Origin: Parachlamydiales bacterium
GTDB lineage: Bacteria; Chlamydiota; Chlamydiia; Chlamydiales; Parachlamydiaceae
Direction: 5' to 3'
Assembly (NCBI GenBank): GCA_020051075.1
Contig: JAGVJP010000122.1
Span: 1-44,985 of the forward strand
Length of the DNA: 44,985 nt
The stretch's first letter is position 1, and each line of letters begins with the position of its first letter. A program made the translations under genes and the position numbers. The notes beneath the pieces were generated by a model. It made no database searches. It had not been told where the DNA came from and was given only the letters and a program-made list of their open reading frames with translations. Shown here one piece after another: positions 44,120-44,985 of this stretch.

Positions 44120-44659
44120 ATCGAGCAGTGCTCTAACTTTTTTGGCGATGATCTCGGGGAGATGGTCCCTGTTTTCAGGCGTCACCTCTATGATTTCAAT
44201 ATCACTGCGCTGTTTGACTTCTAAAATGAAATCGCTCCCGCCAAACGTGATTGTCCCAATAACAATATTGGGAGAATCAAGAGCTTGCAAAGCTGCTGCA
44301 ATAAACGTTGATGAAAAGCATTCCATCTTCCCAATTTCATCTAAAATGATCACTCGCCCAGCTTCTGGAGATATTGCAGGAACCGCGATGGACTCGATAT
44401 TTGCAATGCTTACACCGTAACGGCGAATGTAATGCTCAGAAGAGATGTCTTGATGAGCAAGATAGCCTTTTTTACCATCCAGGCTATGCATAAGAAAGCC
44501 CACCCGCCTATTGTTCACTCGCTCCTCTTCAGTATAGAATCCTTTTGCAGGGATAGACAACAGCTTGATGACTTTCTTGATGACGGTGGTCTTCCCTGAG
44601 GATGGGGCGCCTGTCACAAAGATATTCTTCTTAAATGGAATTTTAGATTCTTCTGCCAT
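44102..44659 (-). CDS. THEP1-type nucleoside-triphosphatase
   Basis: A 185-residue NTPase_1/THEP1 protein with Walker A GAPSSGKTT, then FYTEEERVNNRRVGF and the family's Walker B block VIILDEIGKMECFS, plus a C-terminal TPENRDHLPEII. Such enzymes hydrolyse NTPs; their biological job is poorly understood. ATG 44659 is my choice; the frame is open to a TTG at 44686 that lacks a site. The stop codon lies inside the end of the convergent repeat-protein gene. Confidence 0.88.
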   Translation of the reverse strand: MAEESKIPFKKNIFVTGAPSSGKTTVIKKVIKLLSIPAKGFYTEEERVNNRRVGFLMHSLDGKKGYLAHQDISSEHYIRRYGVSIANIESIAVPAISPEAGRVIILDEIGKMECFSSTFIAAALQALDSPNIVIGTITFGGSDFILEVKQRSDIEIIEVTPENRDHLPEIIAKKVRALLDLGIGL

Positions 44660-44749
44660 CACGAACACCAGGTGTTTAGAGACCAACTTGATATGAATAA
44701 TGAATATTCTTTTTAAAAGTCAATAGTCCCCAGCTGGATGAAAATACAA

Positions 44750-44985
44750 TGATAAAGTGTACCGCCCTTTCAGGGCTCATAAATAGGGGTGAACTGCCCT
44801 CAGGCTTGACGGCCTTACATTTTTTTTCAGCGCGAAGCGTTTGGAGTGCGAAAGTCCTCTTTCGCTTTATTCTAGATCAATTTTTAAGACATTCGTGTCT
44901 TTTGAATTTTTCTACCGCTTCGCGCAGCGTTCAGTATCTCCTACTTTTCTCTCAAGCTTATCCACGTCTGGTGCTATCGCCTAAA
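44750..44985. repeat. Repeat-rich gene-free end of the window
   Basis: Contains a CGCCCTTTCAGGGCT hairpin and then GCGAAGCGTTTGGAGTGCGA, continuing AAGTCCTCTTTCGCTT, which matches the core of the palindromic element at 541-870. A further CGCTTCGCGCAGCG palindrome lies near 44916. No gene is supported; the window ends within it. Confidence 0.65.

Overview
The window looks like part of the chromosome of a chlamydia-related (Parachlamydiales/Waddlia-like) bacterium. The reason is the gene content on the minus strand between about 5 and 26 kb. There a chlamydial-type (Cds) type III secretion (T3S) locus can be read in the Scc4-CdsD-CdsE-...-CdsN-CdsO-CdsP order known from Chlamydiaceae, with YopB/YopD-type translocators and LcrH/SycD-type chaperones next to it. 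The proteins are much longer and the intergenic spaces more repeat-rich than in Chlamydiaceae, which favours an amoeba-associated relative. Species cannot be named from sequence reading alone.

Layout. 1-0.9 kb: palindromic repeats without genes. 0.9-4.8 kb (+): a 1306-residue ankyrin-repeat protein, an effector candidate, lying between two copies of a palindromic element. 5.1-13.4 kb (-): T3S core block in transcription order Scc4, CdsD, CdsE, CdsG (TPR), CdsF (needle, with its own terminator), a CT668-like protein with an inner-rod-like C-terminus, CdsN ATPase, CdsO stalk, CdsP ruler. cdsQ is not in the window. 13.7-19.5 kb (-): translocator block, consisting of a 361-residue protein in the position of LcrV, LcrH chaperone, CopB-like, LcrH chaperone, CopD-like. 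19.7-25.9 kb (-): two tandem paralogues of about 1000 residues with a LysM domain and kinase-like catalytic motifs, probably effectors. 26.4-31.6 kb (-): an operon htpG, a purple-acid-phosphatase-like exported enzyme, and a PEGA/FGE-domain exported protein, bracketed by related repeats. 31.9-34.1 kb (-): a coiled-coil protein with N-terminal Pro/Ala tandem repeats. 35-37 kb: a double ribbon-helix-helix protein divergent from a LanC-like protein that has lost its zinc ligands, then tRNA-Leu(CAA) with promoter and terminator. 37.3-44.7 kb: a mosaic accessory region with a small P-loop kinase, an exported alpha/beta hydrolase, an outer-membrane beta-barrel, a CubicO-type serine hydrolase, a HAF-repeat remnant, a membrane protein, a short hypothetical, PhnA, a TCP10/G-box repeat protein and THEP1 NTPase.

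How it fits together. CdsD, F, N, O and P and the rod candidate build the export machine and needle. Scc4 and the two LcrH proteins chaperone substrates. The Cop-like proteins and the LcrV-position protein would form the tip and pore. The ankyrin protein, the twin LysM/kinase-like proteins and the coiled-coil protein are candidate cargo. At least five families of palindromic or MITE-like repeats occupy nearly every intergenic gap, including gaps inside the T3S block.
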